Positions 63,565 through 64,000 of a stretch of DNA of 64,000 bases are shown one piece after another. The first letter of the stretch is position 1. Every line of letters begins with the position of its first letter. The stretch is from the NCBI GenBank assembly GCA_036703275.1, contig DATNPK010000021.1:53038-117037 (forward strand). The letters are read 5' to 3'. A program made the translations under genes and the position numbers. The notes under the pieces are model-generated. The model did not search any database. It saw only the letters and a list, made by a program, of their open reading frames with translations, and was not told the origin of the DNA. The stretch is from Coleofasciculaceae cyanobacterium. Lineage in GTDB: Bacteria > Cyanobacteriota > Cyanobacteriia > Cyanobacteriales > Xenococcaceae.

Positions 63565-63764
63565 ATAACTAGCTGAGATACTTAGATTTTGGTTATTGTG
63601 AGTTTACATCCCAGCCTTTCTTTTTCCCTATATTTTCGTCGAACTCACGTTAATTGAGTAATTTTGGTTCAACAAGATCTTTTTAAGACAAAAGTAAGAC
63701 CGTTGATAAAAGTCATAGAAGGCTTGATTATCCAACCTGGTACGTTTTAAAGATTACTAAAAAA

Positions 63765-64000
63765 GCGTCCCTTAAAGGACGACGCGAAGGACGCGCCTCC
63801 AGGCGCTAATCCTTTAGGGCTAGTCTATCACGGATAAGCGGAGCAGCGGACGCGAAGCTAATCCTTTAGGGCGGTCTTGGGCTTTGCAAGGCGCGTTTTG
63901 CGAGACAGTCCGTTGCGGGGGTTCCCAAGGCAGCGCGTTGCGGAGGTTCCCTCCGTTGAAGCGACTGCCGCCCCGTTATAGGAACTGTCGAGGTTGGGTA
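63765..64000. repeat. Mosaic GC-rich repeat at window end
   Basis: Starts with the 52-base module (63773-63824, identical to 60422-60473), then GCGGACGCGAAGCTAATCC and CCTTTAGGGCGGTC, and continues with GC-rich GTTGCGG(G/A)GGTTCCC repeats to the window edge. Non-coding. Confidence 0.75.

Larger units (their letters stand above)
62394..63652. mobile_element. Decayed IS982-family insertion sequence with 14-bp inverted repeats
   Basis: AACGTGAGTTCGAC (62394-62407) and its reverse complement (63639-63652) frame a 1,259-bp element whose minus strand encodes a broken IS982-type transposase. Two copies of the mosaic GC-rich repeat lie inside it, near 62510 and at 63003-63120. No convincing target-site duplication was found. 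The element cannot move on its own. Confidence 0.75.

Overview
The window reads as a piece of cyanobacterial chromosome. The octamer GCGATCGC (HIP1) occurs very often, the DNA is AT-rich, and many genes are cyanobacterial or plastid-type families: ycf35, ycf46, DUF3611, DUF1830, DUF2997 and a cyanobacterial bd oxidase. Style and repeat content would fit a unicellular or baeocystous cyanobacterium such as the Pleurocapsales, but that placement is an inference. I found no rRNA, tRNA, CRISPR array or prophage.

Layout. 1-6.7 kb: a Phd-type antitoxin fragment, a metallophosphatase-like protein whose metal ligands are mostly gone, ClpB, two small proteins, and an IsrB RNA-guided nuclease homologue (RuvC, no HNH) with a structured omega-RNA candidate upstream. 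6.7-19.6 kb: ordinary metabolic, ribosome, signalling and membrane genes (avtA, rimM, arfB, a HAD protein, a methyltransferase, a histidine kinase, DUF3611, a Kir-type channel, an MFS pump, a phospholipase D-type synthase, htpX). 19.7-20.9 kb: decayed material, with an 87-bp MITE-like element at the 5' end of a DUF4345 gene and a secreted-protein gene broken by two frameshifts. 22.3-23.3 kb: a DUF2997-ycf35-ferredoxin operon.

23.4-32.4 kb: a one-strand exopolysaccharide block (SGNH acetylation partner, MBOAT acyltransferase, Wzx flippase, truncated O-antigen polymerase, phosphodiesterase-like protein, Wzc-type tyrosine autokinase), preceded by nearly 1 kb of gene-free DNA with two long inverted repeats. 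33.4-48.4 kb: a secreted protein, a methyltransferase, HyuB, DUF1830, a B12-radical SAM protein, two sugar-ABC components, panB-trhO and a Bax-inhibitor-type protein. 46.7-51.5 kb: an NAD locus, operon pncB-nadD-nrtR followed by nadE on the same strand. pncB carries a 93-bp palindromic insertion that is exactly in frame. 51.8-59.7 kb: a GNAT protein, 5-formyl-THF cyclo-ligase, a second copy of a small protein family, cydA-cydB, a holin-like membrane protein, and a second ycf35 next to ycf46 and a ribbon-helix-helix protein.

60.2-64.0 kb is accessory DNA: mosaic GC-rich repeats with a CCTTTAGG core, a lone phytanoyl-CoA-dioxygenase-like gene, and a decayed IS982-type insertion sequence with 14-bp perfect terminal inverted repeats that was itself invaded by one of the repeats. 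The same repeat family appears near 37.5 kb.

The best leads are the IsrB/omega-RNA locus, the in-frame palindrome in pncB, and the split ycf35/ycf46 system. Functions come from reading motifs; no database search was run.
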